Origin: Pseudonocardia bannensis
Lineage (GTDB): Bacteria; Actinomycetota; Actinomycetes; Mycobacteriales; Pseudonocardiaceae
Assembly: GCF_012911875.1 (NCBI RefSeq)
Contig: NZ_JAAXKZ010000006.1
Span: forward strand, 1-64,000
Length of the DNA: 64,000 nucleotides
Direction of reading: 5' to 3'
Shown here: positions 1 through 9,622 of the stretch, one piece after another
How the letters are laid out: each line of letters begins with the position of its first letter
Numbering within the stretch: the first letter of the stretch is position 1
Made by a program: the position numbers and the translations under genes
Notes under the pieces: model-generated
Database searches by the model: none
Told to the model about the DNA's origin: nothing
The model's input: only the letters and a program-made list of their open reading frames with translations

Positions 1-1239
<1,239 letters not shown>

Positions 1240-1475
1240 GCCGACCTCCCCGATCGCCGCCCGCGCGAGCCCGCAGGGCCGCGCGGCACCCCCGATGGTG
1301 CCCCTCCGGAGCGCCGGACGCCGCACCCATCCCGGCACCGACTCCGACCACGGGCACTGCAGGCGCCGGGATCGCACCCAATCGGCCGTAGGTAACGATT
1401 CGTGCCAGACCCGGCGAAACCGGATCCGCGGTTCTACCATTCGCTTCGCGTCCATGGTGGACCTACGGAGGTAAA

Positions 1476-1631
1476 ATGATCATTCTCGGTTTGATCCTGC
1501 TACTTCTGGGCTTTTTCCTCGGCATCCAGATCCTGTGGATCTTGGGACTCATCCTCCTCGTGGTAGGGGTGGTCCTGGCCGTCCTGGGCGGGACCGGCCG
1601 GGCGGTCGCCGGACGGAAACACTTCTTCTGA
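1476..1631 (+). CDS. DUF6131-type small membrane protein (51 aa)
   Basis: This short gene starts at ATG 1476 behind GGAGG (1467-1471) and ends at TGA 1629-1631. The product is almost entirely two hydrophobic stretches (MIILGLILLLLGFFLG and LWILGLILLVVGVVLAVLG) with a basic, aromatic tail (GRKHFF). That matches my memory of the DUF6131 peptides common in mycobacteria and relatives: two closely spaced membrane segments and an arginine/histidine-rich C-terminus. Function is unknown. It is divergent from the Clp ATPase gene and followed by a stable hairpin, so it is probably a single-gene unit. Confidence 0.8.
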   Translation: MIILGLILLLLGFFLGIQILWILGLILLVVGVVLAVLGGTGRAVAGRKHFF

Positions 1632-1644
1632 TCGATCTGCGCCG

Positions 1645-1685
1645 AACCCCGGTCCTCCGCCACGCGGCACGGGAGGATCGGGGTT
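1645..1685 (+). terminator. hairpin downstream of the DUF6131 gene
   Basis: Arms 1645-1658 (AACCCCGGTCCTCC) and 1672-1685 (GGAGGATCGGGGTT) pair over 14 bp with one G-U wobble around a 13-nt loop, starting 14 nt after the stop codon. A short T-rich run follows. This is probably an intrinsic terminator for the small gene. Confidence 0.6.
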
Positions 1686-2054
1686 TCTGCTGTCGGGTCC
1701 CGGCGGGGCCAGGGCCCGCCGGGAGATCCTGGGTCCTGCCGCTACCGGGCGGACCCGGCCGGACCCCGTTCCGCTCTGGCTTTTCGCACCGCGAAATGAG
1801 GTCGTTGGACCCAATCGCACACGAGGGCGGCGTAGTGGAATGGGCGCCTCGACGACGTCAGGGGGGCGGGTCATGGGCAGGGCTTCTGTCCCACGCACGA
1901 GCACCGCCATCTCCCCACTCGCCGGGTGGGACCCGGTACCGACCTGAGCCGGTCGACCGGCACGCGAACTGCGAGCGGTCAAGCAGACGGCCCCCGTGCA
2001 CGCACGGCGTCGTGGCCGGCAGGAACGTCGGTACTCCGGTGAGGGTGGCGTGCG
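1686..2054. other. non-coding stretch upstream of the cell-wall module
   Basis: No convincing reading frame lies here. A short inverted repeat TTTCGC-ACC-GCGAAA sits at 1782-1796 in a locally AT-richer patch and could be part of the promoter or an operator for the genes that follow. A Shine-Dalgarno-like GGTGAGGG precedes ATG 2055. Confidence 0.4.
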
Positions 2055-3305
2055 ATGTCGACGACGGAAACCAACCGGTCCCAAGGGCACACGGCCGCCG
2101 CCGAACGGCGCAACGGCTCATCGGGGCCGACGTACGGCTCCGCCGAGGAGGCGACGAACGGCCTCCCGCCACCGGCGTCCGAGGTGGACGCCGACATCGA
2201 CCTGCCCCGACTGCTCGAGCTCACCCGGCTCACACCGGTCCAGGCGCTCGCCATCGGGCTCGACGTCCTGTCCACCGTAGAGGCCCGGCACCGCGCCGGG
2301 GCGGCACCCGTCGGGTTCGATCTCGGGTCCGCCCACGTGGGCATCGACGGCCGGACCCGGCTGGACGGCCCGCTCGCCGAATCCGGGCCCACCCCCCGGC
2401 CGCGACGATCCGCCCTGGCCGACACGGGATCCTTGCTGGCCGCACTGGCGCGTGCCGCACGGCAGTCGCGCCGCGTGGACGAGCGCGCGCAGAGCACCAT
2501 CGCCGCTCTCGACCGTGCCGCGGCCACGGCCGCGGCACCCGACGGACAGATCACGTCCGTGACCGCGCTGCTCCGGCAGGCCGACGCCACCGCCGGCGGT
2601 GCCGCGGCAGCCACCGCCGAGCTCGCAGGTCTGGTCGCCGCAGCGCTCGGCCGTCCGCCCGCGGCACGCGTGGCGGTCCCGCCGCGTCCCGCTCACCGCC
2701 GCCCGGCCGAGACCCGCCGCGCCCCGGCCCGCGGCGGCCTGCGAGGCGTCGGATCGGCCGTGGCCAGACGGACGTGGAAGTGGGCGCTCTCGCTGGCGGT
2801 GCTGGCCGCAGTCATCATGCTCGAGTTCGCGCTGCTGGGGGAGCACATCACCCGCGATGTCGCGGTGCTGATGAACGCCGGCCGGGCGGAGTCGTCCGAA
2901 GCGCCGACGCTGCCGCCCGCCCCGTCGGTGCCGGCACCCGCCCCTGCGGCCGCCGGCGCGGTCAGCGGGATGGACCTGCGCCCGCTGGGCCCGTGCAGCC
3001 CCGGCGCACCGTGCGAGGTCCGGCTGCTGGTCCGGCTGCAGCCACAGGCCGACCCGCAGACCGTGGACTGGGCCTTCCGGGTCGTGGACCGCTGCACCGG
3101 CGCTGCCGCGAACACACCGGGTCGCGCGGTCGAGGTGCTGCCGGACGGCGCGGACGTCTCCGTCGTCGACGCCGTGTCGTTGCCGCCGGGCCGGGCACTG
3201 GCCGTGTTCGCGGTGACGGACCGCCCCGGGACCGCGGCCAGCCCGCCCCTGCTCGTCCCGGCGCCCGGGTACTGCGAGGCGGACCCGCCCCCCGAACCCC
3301 GGTAG
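2055..3305 (+). CDS. single-pass membrane protein with kinase-like remnant and cysteine-containing outer domain
   Basis: This 416-residue protein matches no family I can name. Residues 56-105 (LTRLTPVQALAIGLDVL then VGFDLGSAHVGIDGRTRL) resemble the alphaE-to-catalytic-loop region of actinobacterial serine/threonine kinases. The catalytic HRD and DFG residues are missing, so at best it is a pseudokinase remnant (inference). Residues 120-200 are Ala-rich and probably helical. A basic stretch leads into one membrane segment at 241-263. The C-terminal 150 residues should be outside the membrane: a Pro/Ala linker, then a small domain with cysteines 314, 320, 347 and 407. The gene lies 66 bp upstream of the SEDS-PBP fusion on the same strand, which suggests a scaffold or regulator for that enzyme. 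Confidence 0.6.
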   Translation: MSTTETNRSQGHTAAAERRNGSSGPTYGSAEEATNGLPPPASEVDADIDLPRLLELTRLTPVQALAIGLDVLSTVEARHRAGAAPVGFDLGSAHVGIDGRTRLDGPLAESGPTPRPRRSALADTGSLLAALARAARQSRRVDERAQSTIAALDRAAATAAAPDGQITSVTALLRQADATAGGAAAATAELAGLVAAALGRPPAARVAVPPRPAHRRPAETRRAPARGGLRGVGSAVARRTWKWALSLAVLAAVIMLEFALLGEHITRDVAVLMNAGRAESSEAPTLPPAPSVPAPAPAAAGAVSGMDLRPLGPCSPGAPCEVRLLVRLQPQADPQTVDWAFRVVDRCTGAAANTPGRAVEVLPDGADVSVVDAVSLPPGRALAVFAVTDRPGTAASPPLLVPAPGYCEADPPPEPR

Positions 3306-3371
3306 GCCCGACGACAGCCCGGACGACGACTGCGGTGGCGGTGGCGTGACAGCCGGAAGGGAGACCAGGTC

Positions 3372-6320
3372 GTGCTGAGCTTGGTGCGCGGCAGGACGGA
3401 CGCGGTACCGGGATCCGAACACGCTCCGAGCCGGCAGCGGCGCCGGCAACGGCTCGGTGGTGCGTTCGACCTGCTGGCGGTCCTCGCCGCGCTGGTCATG
3501 GTCGGGCTGGGGCTGGCCAACCTCTGGGCCGTCGACGGCATGGCCATGGCCGTCCGGCAGGCCGCCATCGCCGGGGTGGGGGTCCTCCTGCTCGCACTGC
3601 TGTGGCGGTTCCGGGTCCGGTTGCTCACCGTGCTCGGCTGGGTCTGCTACTGCGGAGCGGTACTGATGCTGGGCGCCGTGCTCGTGGTCGGTCTGACCCT
3701 GAACGGCGCCACCCGCTGGATCGGCATCGGCTCGTTCACGTTCCAGCCCTCCGAACTGGCCAAGCTGGGTCTGCTGCTCGTCCTGGCCGCGGTTCTCGGC
3801 TCGGACCGTCCGGCGTGGCAGCGCTTCGTCCTCGCGGTGGCGCTCGCGCTGGTGCCGATCGTGCTCACCGTGCTGCAACCGGACCTGAGCACCACGACGC
3901 TGCTGGTCGTCCTCTCGGTCGCGATGCTGGTCGTCGGCCACATCCCGGCTCGGTTCCTGCTCCCGCTGTTCGCCGCGGCCGCGGTGCTGGCGCCGCTGGT
4001 CATCGGCCTGCTACGGCCCTACCAGGTCGAGCGGCTGGGAACGTTCCTCGCCGGCTCCCACGAGTCCCCCTCCGGGTCGGGCTGGGCGGTGCAGCAGGCG
4101 CGGATCGCGGTCGGGTCGGGGGCGGCGTTCGGCAAGCCCGGAGACCCCATCAACGTGCTGCGCGCCCAGTACCTGCCCGAGCGGGAGACCGACCTGGCAC
4201 TGGCCAGTCTGGTCGGACAGTTCGGGCTCCTCGCGGGCGCCGCCGTGGTCGTGGCCGCGATCGTCCTGGTGTGGCGGCTGGCGCTGGCCAGCCGGGCGCC
4301 CCGGACGCCGCACGGTGCCCTGGTCGGCAGCGGGCTGGCGGTCCTGTTCGGGGTGGAGACCGTCGTGTCGTTCGGCGGGAACCTGGGCCTGCTGCCGCTG
4401 GCCGGGGTGCCGTTCCCCCTGCTGAGCTACGGCGGCACGGCGTTGGTGGTGCATCTGGCGGCGATCGGGGTCGTGCTCGGGGTCCGTCGCGACGGCGCGC
4501 GCCGGCGACTGTGGGCGGTGCCGCGGGTACGCAACCGCCGGCCGCGGATGGTCCGCGCGCTCGCGCTCGGGCTCAGCGCGCTGCTGGTCGCGTTCGGACT
4601 CTACGGATGGCGGCTGCAGGTCGACCACGGGGAGGCGCTGCACGCCGCGGCGGAGAACCAGATGAACCGGTGCATCCGGCTCCCCGCCCCCCGCGGCACC
4701 ATCACCGACCGGCACGGCGCGGCGCTGGCGACCGACACCAGCGGTGCCGGCTCCGGACTGGCAGAGGTCCTCGCGGTGCCGGCGTTGCTCCGCGCCGCCC
4801 CCGACGCCGTCGGCCGGTTGGCCGCCCTGACCGGGCAGCCGGTCGACGGCGTGCAGTCCGCCGTGAACGGCGTCCCGCCGACGACACTCGCGGTGAAGGT
4901 GGCCGAGGTACCCGTCGCCACCGGTGCGGAGGTCGGCGCCGCCGGGATCACCGGGGTGCTCGTCGTCCCGAAACCGCGACGCCTCTACCCCACCGGCCCC
5001 CTGCTCGCCCCGGTCCTGGGCTTCGCCGGGGTCGCCACCCCGGCCGATGTGGAGCGGTGGCCGGACCTGCCGCCCGGTGAGATCGTGGGCCGGGCCGGGC
5101 TCGAGCAGCAGTACGACTCGGTGCTGCGCGGGGTCAACGGAGAGCAGTGCGTGTTCGTGGACCCGACCGGGGTGCCGGTGGCGATGGGCGCGCGCATCGA
5201 GCCCGTTCCGGGCGCCGACGTGCGGCTCTCCCTCGATCTCGGGCTGCAGCAGCAGCTCACCGCAGGTCTCGCGGGCGCACTGCGGGGCCAGAAGCGGTCG
5301 GCGCTCGGCGCAGCCGTCGCGATGGACCCGCGCGACGGCCAGATCCTGGCGATCGCCAGCCTGCCGTCGTTCGACAACAACCTCTACGGTCCGCCGATCG
5401 ACGCACGCGCGCTGCAGAACGCCGCATCGGCTCCCGGCAATCCGATGCTCGAACACGTGACCCAGGCGAGCGTGCCGCCCGGGTCGACGTTCAAGCTCGT
5501 GGTGGCCGCGGCGAACATGGTGCACCCGACGTTCCCACCGGACCAGGTGCTGCCGACCGGGGCCAGCTTCACCCTGGGCGGCCACACGTTCGACAACTGG
5601 CAGCCCATGGGACCGATGAACCTGGTCCAGTCGATCGCCTGGTCCAACGACGTGTACTTCTACAAGCTCGCCGCCGCCATGGGTCCGGATCCGATGATCG
5701 AGACCGCGCGGGCGCTCGGGGTGGGCCGGCCGACCGGTATCGATCTGCCGGCCGAGTCCCCCGGCTACCTCGGTACCCCCGACACCGTCGACGAGATCGG
5801 GGCCCACTGGTACGGCGGGTCGACGGTGATCCTCGGGATCGGTCAGGGCTACCTGCACCTCACCCCGCTGCAGAACGCCCGGCTCACCGGAGCCATCGCG
5901 ACCGGCAACCTGGTCGCCCCGAGGCTGGGCCTCGCCACCGGGACCGATCAGTCGGCCTACACGGCGCTACCGCCCTCGGCGACGACGCCCGTGCCGTTCG
6001 CCTCCTCGCTGGGCCCGGTCCGCGACGGCATGCTCGCCGCGGTCACCGGCGGGACGGCCCGCCGGCTCTCCGACCTGGGGGTCCCGGTGGGCGCGAAGAC
6101 CGGCACCGCGCAGGACGGCGCCCTGCAGAGCGATCACTACGACAACTGGATGACGGCGGCCGCGCCGATGAACGACCCGAACATCGTGATGACGGCGATG
6201 GTCCAGGGTCCCGGTCTCGGATCCAACAACGCGGGGATCGTGGTGCACGACGCGATGCGGTACTACCTCGACCACCAGGCCGAGATCCTCGCTACCGGCC
6301 CGCTGCAGGGGCCCCCGTAG
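3372..6320 (+). CDS. SEDS glycosyltransferase fused to class B penicillin-binding protein (RodA/FtsW-PBP fusion)
   Basis: One 982-residue polypeptide holds both halves of a peptidoglycan synthase. Residues about 30-375 are the multi-pass SEDS polymerase, with RWIGIGSFTFQPSELAK, PERETDLALASL (catalytic-region Asp) and PFPLLSYGGTAL. A further membrane helix at about 393-412 starts the PBP part. It has a dimerisation domain (RGTITDRHGAALATD) and a transpeptidase domain with the SxxK motif S705-T-F-K708, S758-N-D760 in the SxN/SxD position as in PBP2-type enzymes, and K909-T-G. All catalytic motifs are intact. Start GTG 3372 follows AAGGGA. RodA/FtsW and PBP2/FtsI are normally separate partners. 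The MreB-like gene next door favours a RodA-PBP2-like elongation role (inference). Confidence 0.92.
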   Translation: MLSLVRGRTDAVPGSEHAPSRQRRRQRLGGAFDLLAVLAALVMVGLGLANLWAVDGMAMAVRQAAIAGVGVLLLALLWRFRVRLLTVLGWVCYCGAVLMLGAVLVVGLTLNGATRWIGIGSFTFQPSELAKLGLLLVLAAVLGSDRPAWQRFVLAVALALVPIVLTVLQPDLSTTTLLVVLSVAMLVVGHIPARFLLPLFAAAAVLAPLVIGLLRPYQVERLGTFLAGSHESPSGSGWAVQQARIAVGSGAAFGKPGDPINVLRAQYLPERETDLALASLVGQFGLLAGAAVVVAAIVLVWRLALASRAPRTPHGALVGSGLAVLFGVETVVSFGGNLGLLPLAGVPFPLLSYGGTALVVHLAAIGVVLGVRRDGARRRLWAVPRVRNRRPRMVRALALGLSALLVAFGLYGWRLQVDHGEALHAAAENQMNRCIRLPAPRGTITDRHGAALATDTSGAGSGLAEVLAVPALLRAAPDAVGRLAALTGQPVDGVQSAVNGVPPTTLAVKVAEVPVATGAEVGAAGITGVLVVPKPRRLYPTGPLLAPVLGFAGVATPADVERWPDLPPGEIVGRAGLEQQYDSVLRGVNGEQCVFVDPTGVPVAMGARIEPVPGADVRLSLDLGLQQQLTAGLAGALRGQKRSALGAAVAMDPRDGQILAIASLPSFDNNLYGPPIDARALQNAASAPGNPMLEHVTQASVPPGSTFKLVVAAANMVHPTFPPDQVLPTGASFTLGGHTFDNWQPMGPMNLVQSIAWSNDVYFYKLAAAMGPDPMIETARALGVGRPTGIDLPAESPGYLGTPDTVDEIGAHWYGGSTVILGIGQGYLHLTPLQNARLTGAIATGNLVAPRLGLATGTDQSAYTALPPSATTPVPFASSLGPVRDGMLAAVTGGTARRLSDLGVPVGAKTGTAQDGALQSDHYDNWMTAAAPMNDPNIVMTAMVQGPGLGSNNAGIVVHDAMRYYLDHQAEILATGPLQGPP

Positions 6321-6333
6321 CCGACCGGCTACG
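6316..6333. terminator. compact hairpin spanning both convergent stop codons
   Basis: CGTAGCC (6316-6322), loop GACC, GGCTACG (6327-6333). The stop of the SEDS-PBP gene (6318-6320) and the complementary stop of the MreB-like gene (6329-6331) both lie in the arms. It is likely a two-way terminator; the short stem makes it uncertain. Confidence 0.45.
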
Positions 6334-7324
6334 CCCGGCCGTAGGCGTCGAGCAGCACGGGGTTGCGCAGGGAACGCGCCGCCCCTTCGGCCACGCAGGT
6401 CAGCGGCTGCTCGGCCAACTTGATCGGGAAACCGAAGGCCCGTTCCAGACCCTGGTCGAAACCGCGGGCCAGCGAGCCACCTCCGAAGACGAGGACCCCG
6501 TCGGCCAGGACGTCGCCGACGGCCTGTGGGGGCAGGTCGTCCAGGCAGGCCGACAGCGTCTGCGTGATCGCCTCGGTGACCGGCCGGAGGACCTCGGTGA
6601 TCTCGGCGACCGGGACGGTCGCCAGCCGCGGCCGGCCGGTGGCGGCGTCGCGGCCCTGCACGACGACCGACGGTTCCTCCTCGGCCCCCGCGCGGATCTT
6701 GATCGCCTCGGCGTCCAGCTCACCGGCGAGGAGTTGGTGGTGTTCGCGCAGGTAGTGGTAGACGGCCAGGGTCATCTCGTCCCCGGCGACCCGGCAGGAC
6801 CGGTGGGCGATGATCCCGCCGAAGCAGAAAGCGGTCACCTCGGCCGTTCCGCCGCCGACGTCGACGACCATGTGGACCCGGCGCTCCAGGGGGTCGATCC
6901 CGCAACCGACCGCGCCCGCGATCGACTCGTCGAGCGACGTCGCCCGGCTGATCCCCGCCTCGTCGGCGGCCTCGAGCAGGGCCCGGCGCTCGAGGGCGGT
7001 GGCCCCCACGGGCACGCCGATGACCGCACGGATCCGGCCGCGTTGCCACGGTCGCGGTGCGATCCGGCGCAGGATCGCCCGCAGGTACACCCGCGCCGTC
7101 TCCAGGTCGGTGATGACCCCGTCGTGCAGCGGGCGCACGGCGGCGATGCCCATGGGCGCTCGCCCCACCAGGTCCGACGCGCTGCGGCCGACCGCCAGCA
7201 CCCGCTGCCGGCGCACACCGCCGGTGCGGAGCAGCATGACGGTCGGCTCGTCCAGCACGATGCCCTGGGCGACGTCGCACACCACGGTGTTCGCGGTGCC
7301 GAGATCGATGCCGAGCTCGGCCAC
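6329..7324 (-). CDS. mreB: MreB-like bacterial actin
   Basis: This is a 331-residue actin-fold ATPase. Phosphate-1 loop GIDLGTANT is at the extreme N-terminus, the connecting segment LDESIAGAVGCGI corresponds to the MreB EEPMAAAIGAGL region, phosphate-2 is VVDVGGGTAEV, and the adenosine motif is VLVFGGGSLARGFD. MreB filaments guide lateral wall synthesis by RodA-PBP2. The start is GTG 7324 behind GGGGGGAGGA; the longer upstream frame lacks support. The gene converges on the SEDS-PBP fusion with 8 bp between stops, an unusual but telling arrangement. No mreC or mreD lies beside it. Sequence divergence in the connecting loop suggests an MreB paralogue rather than a typical housekeeping MreB. 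Confidence 0.82.
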   Translation of the reverse strand: MAELGIDLGTANTVVCDVAQGIVLDEPTVMLLRTGGVRRQRVLAVGRSASDLVGRAPMGIAAVRPLHDGVITDLETARVYLRAILRRIAPRPWQRGRIRAVIGVPVGATALERRALLEAADEAGISRATSLDESIAGAVGCGIDPLERRVHMVVDVGGGTAEVTAFCFGGIIAHRSCRVAGDEMTLAVYHYLREHHQLLAGELDAEAIKIRAGAEEEPSVVVQGRDAATGRPRLATVPVAEITEVLRPVTEAITQTLSACLDDLPPQAVGDVLADGVLVFGGGSLARGFDQGLERAFGFPIKLAEQPLTCVAEGAARSLRNPVLLDAYGRA

Positions 7325-7388
7325 TGGTCCTCCCCCCTGCGGTCGAACCAAAGTCTGCGGCGCGGCAGACGGGCGGTCCAGGGCAATT

Positions 7389-7430
7389 GGCCTCTGTCGA
7401 CGCGTTGTCCGATGTAGTAGTCCAGAGGCC
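7389..7430. repeat. 8-bp perfect inverted repeat upstream of the MreB-like gene
   Basis: GGCCTCTG (7389-7396) and CAGAGGCC (7423-7430) flank a 26-bp AT-richer spacer that contains TAGTAGT. It lies 65-106 bp upstream of the GTG start of the MreB-like gene. It may be a regulator site or a leader hairpin; there is no direct proof. Confidence 0.35.
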
Positions 7431-7501
7431 GCCGGCCCCTGGACGGATGCGCCGGCCGGACCGCAGCCCGTCCTGCGCGACGGTGAACGGGGCCCGCGAC
7501 G

Positions 7502-7727
7502 GTGGCGTTCCTCGGCAGCAACCTCGGCAACACCACCCCGGCGGAGCGCACGGCCCTGCTCGCCGAGATCGCCGCAACGCGGCGTCCGGGTGACGGCCTG
7601 CTGGTTCCACCGGCCTCGGTTCCTGGCCGACATGGTCGCCCACGGGTTCGTCTCGGCCACCCAGTGGATCCACGCGGTGTGGCAGTACGGGATCGTCCTG
7701 CTCGACCGCGCGCCGTACACGCCGTAG
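7502..7727 (+). pseudogene. remnant of a SAM-dependent methyltransferase gene
   Basis: One frame encodes VAFLGSNLGNTTPAERTALL then IAATRRPGDGLLV, which looks like the FLGS-x-GN and RPGD-LL segments of class I methyltransferases of the EgtD (histidine N-methyltransferase) type. Around 7605 the protein-like signal moves to the +1 frame and reads FHRPRFLADMVAHGFV and WQYGIVLLDR up to TAG 7727, like the C-terminal end of such an enzyme. An in-frame stop (7484-7486) lies just before the fragment and no full domain fits in the space. I read it as a deleted, frameshifted fragment. The family assignment is tentative. Confidence 0.4.
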
Positions 7728-7904
7728 CCCGCAGGCCTGCGGCTGCAGCGGTGCGCCGCGGCGGCACTCGACGGCCGCCCCGGGCAGGTCTGCCTCGGCG
7801 GTCGCACCCGAGGACGTGACCAACGGCCCTGGCGCCCGCAGGGCGGGACCGCCAATCTGCCCCCTCTGCCCGGATCGATGAACCTCGGCCTGCGGAGGGA
7901 CACC

Positions 7905-8558
7905 ATGGCCGCTCCGACAGCTCAGCGATGGCAGCTCCAGGGCGCATGGTTCGACGCGTGCAAGTGCTCGATCCCGTGCCCGTGCTCGTGGGCGCAACCG
8001 CCGACCTACGGGGACTGCGACGGCGTGCTGCTCTGGCACATCCGCGAGGGGAACTACGGCGACACCAGGCTGGACGGACTCAACGTGGCCATGCTCGCGT
8101 CGTTCGTGGGCAACGTCTGGGGCGAGCACAGAGACGCCTATGCCGCCGTGTTCGTCGACGAGCGGGCCGACGATCCGCAGCGGGAAGCGCTACAGATGAT
8201 CTTCGGGGGGCAGGCGGGTGGCTGGCCCGCCCAGTTCGGCGAGGTGTTCGGTGCCGAGATCCGCGGAATGGAGTACGTGCCCATCCGCGTCTTTATCGCG
8301 GAGGATCTCGCCACGTGGAGTGTCGAGATCCCGGGCAAGGCGGCGGCCACGGTCGAGGCCCTGTCCGGGCCCACGACCCCGGAGGGCGCCCGGGTGCAGG
8401 TCCACAACCTGCCGGGCGCCGAGGTCGGGCCGGGCCAGGTGGCCACCTGGGGTCGGGCGACCTCGGACCGCGCGGACGCGTACGGATTCCGCTGGGAGCG
8501 CAGCGGCAACTCCAGCAAGCACATGCCCTTCGACTGGAGCGGCCCGGACGCGACATGA
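7905..8558 (+). CDS. DUF1326 domain protein
   Basis: This 217-residue protein has the DUF1326 opening: WQLQGAWFDACKCSIPCPC, then a further Cys in GDCDG. The four-cysteine cluster C-x-C-x3-C-x-C suggests metal or redox chemistry, but the family's activity is not known to me. ATG 7905 follows GGAGGGA; the upstream ATG 7878 lacks such a site. It overlaps the DUF2182 gene by 4 bp (ATGA), the usual pairing for these two families, so the products probably act together at the membrane. Confidence 0.88.
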   Translation: MAAPTAQRWQLQGAWFDACKCSIPCPCSWAQPPTYGDCDGVLLWHIREGNYGDTRLDGLNVAMLASFVGNVWGEHRDAYAAVFVDERADDPQREALQMIFGGQAGGWPAQFGEVFGAEIRGMEYVPIRVFIAEDLATWSVEIPGKAAATVEALSGPTTPEGARVQVHNLPGAEVGPGQVATWGRATSDRADAYGFRWERSGNSSKHMPFDWSGPDAT

Positions 8559-9394
8559 CATCGCGGGCGGGCACTCCTCGCCGCGGGCCCGACACCCCGC
8601 CGCTGCGGCGCTGGTCGCGGGCCGAGCTCGCGCTCGCCGGCTTGCTGTTCGCGCTGTCGGCGACGGCGTGGTCACTCACCCACCGCCTCGCCATGCCCGA
8701 GATGAGCGCCGGCATCCTCACCGGGGCCCATCCCATGGACGGGACTCCCATGGACGGGGCGATGCGACCGGGGGCCGCGGGCGCCGGGCTGTTCCTCGCC
8801 ACGTGGGTCGTGATGATGGCGGCGATGATGCTCCCGAGCATCGCTCCGTTCACGGTGGGGATGACGCGTCTCATGCGCGCCGGCGGGGCGGGCTGGGCCG
8901 GTACTGCCGCGCTGACCACGGGATACTTCATCGTCTGGACCGGATTCGGCCTGGTGGCGTACGTGGTGGTGCTGGGTTTCGAAGCGCTCGCGGGCGGACC
9001 GGCCGAGCCGGCTGCGCGCGTGGGGGCGGCGGTTCTCCTGGCAGCCGGGCTCTACCAGTTCACCCCGCTCAAGAGGGTGTGCCTGCGGCACTGCCGGTCG
9101 CCCGCGCTGCTCGTGCTGCAGCACGGCCAGGAAGCGGTGCGAAGCCGGTTCGGGGCGTTCCGGGCCGGCATCGGCCACGGTGGCTACTGCCTCGGGTGCT
9201 GCTGGGCACTGATGGCCGTGCTGCTCGCCGCCGGCGTGATGAGCCTGATCTGGATGGGCGCCATCGCGGCGGTGGTCGCGGTGGAGAAGGTGAACCGGTA
9301 CGGAGAGACGATCAGCCGCGTGTTCGGCGGGTTGCTCGCCCTCATCGCCGTCGTCGTGCTCGTCGAGCCGAGCGTCGTGGCCGTGCTGAGCTGA
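8555..9394 (+). CDS. DUF2182 integral membrane protein
   Basis: The 279-residue product has about six to seven hydrophobic helices and His/Met/Cys-rich loops: MPEMSAGILTGAHPMDG near the first helix, VMMAAMMLPS, KRVCLRHC and GHGGYCLGCCWALM. These are typical of DUF2182, often described as a predicted metal-binding membrane protein. It starts inside the stop codon of the DUF1326 gene, so translation is coupled. Role unknown; transport or insertion of a metal for the partner is a reasonable guess only. Confidence 0.88.
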   Translation: MTSRAGTPRRGPDTPPLRRWSRAELALAGLLFALSATAWSLTHRLAMPEMSAGILTGAHPMDGTPMDGAMRPGAAGAGLFLATWVVMMAAMMLPSIAPFTVGMTRLMRAGGAGWAGTAALTTGYFIVWTGFGLVAYVVVLGFEALAGGPAEPAARVGAAVLLAAGLYQFTPLKRVCLRHCRSPALLVLQHGQEAVRSRFGAFRAGIGHGGYCLGCCWALMAVLLAAGVMSLIWMGAIAAVVAVEKVNRYGETISRVFGGLLALIAVVVLVEPSVVAVLS

Positions 9395-9622
9395 TCGGGC
9401 CTGATCGGCCGTACCGAATGCCCCGTGCCGCGGGCGCACGCCTCTCGTGCCCGCCCGGTCGCCGCCCGCCGGCGCCTCGGGTGCTGTTCGTGCCACCTCC
9501 CTTCACACACCGAGCTCGGTGACTGCATCGTGAGCCTCGGGTTGCGCCGGTGGACGTTCTGACGGTTGCGCTTCGAGTCCGGCGTTCCCCGGCGATCCGC
9601 TGGCAGACGGGAGAACATTCAG

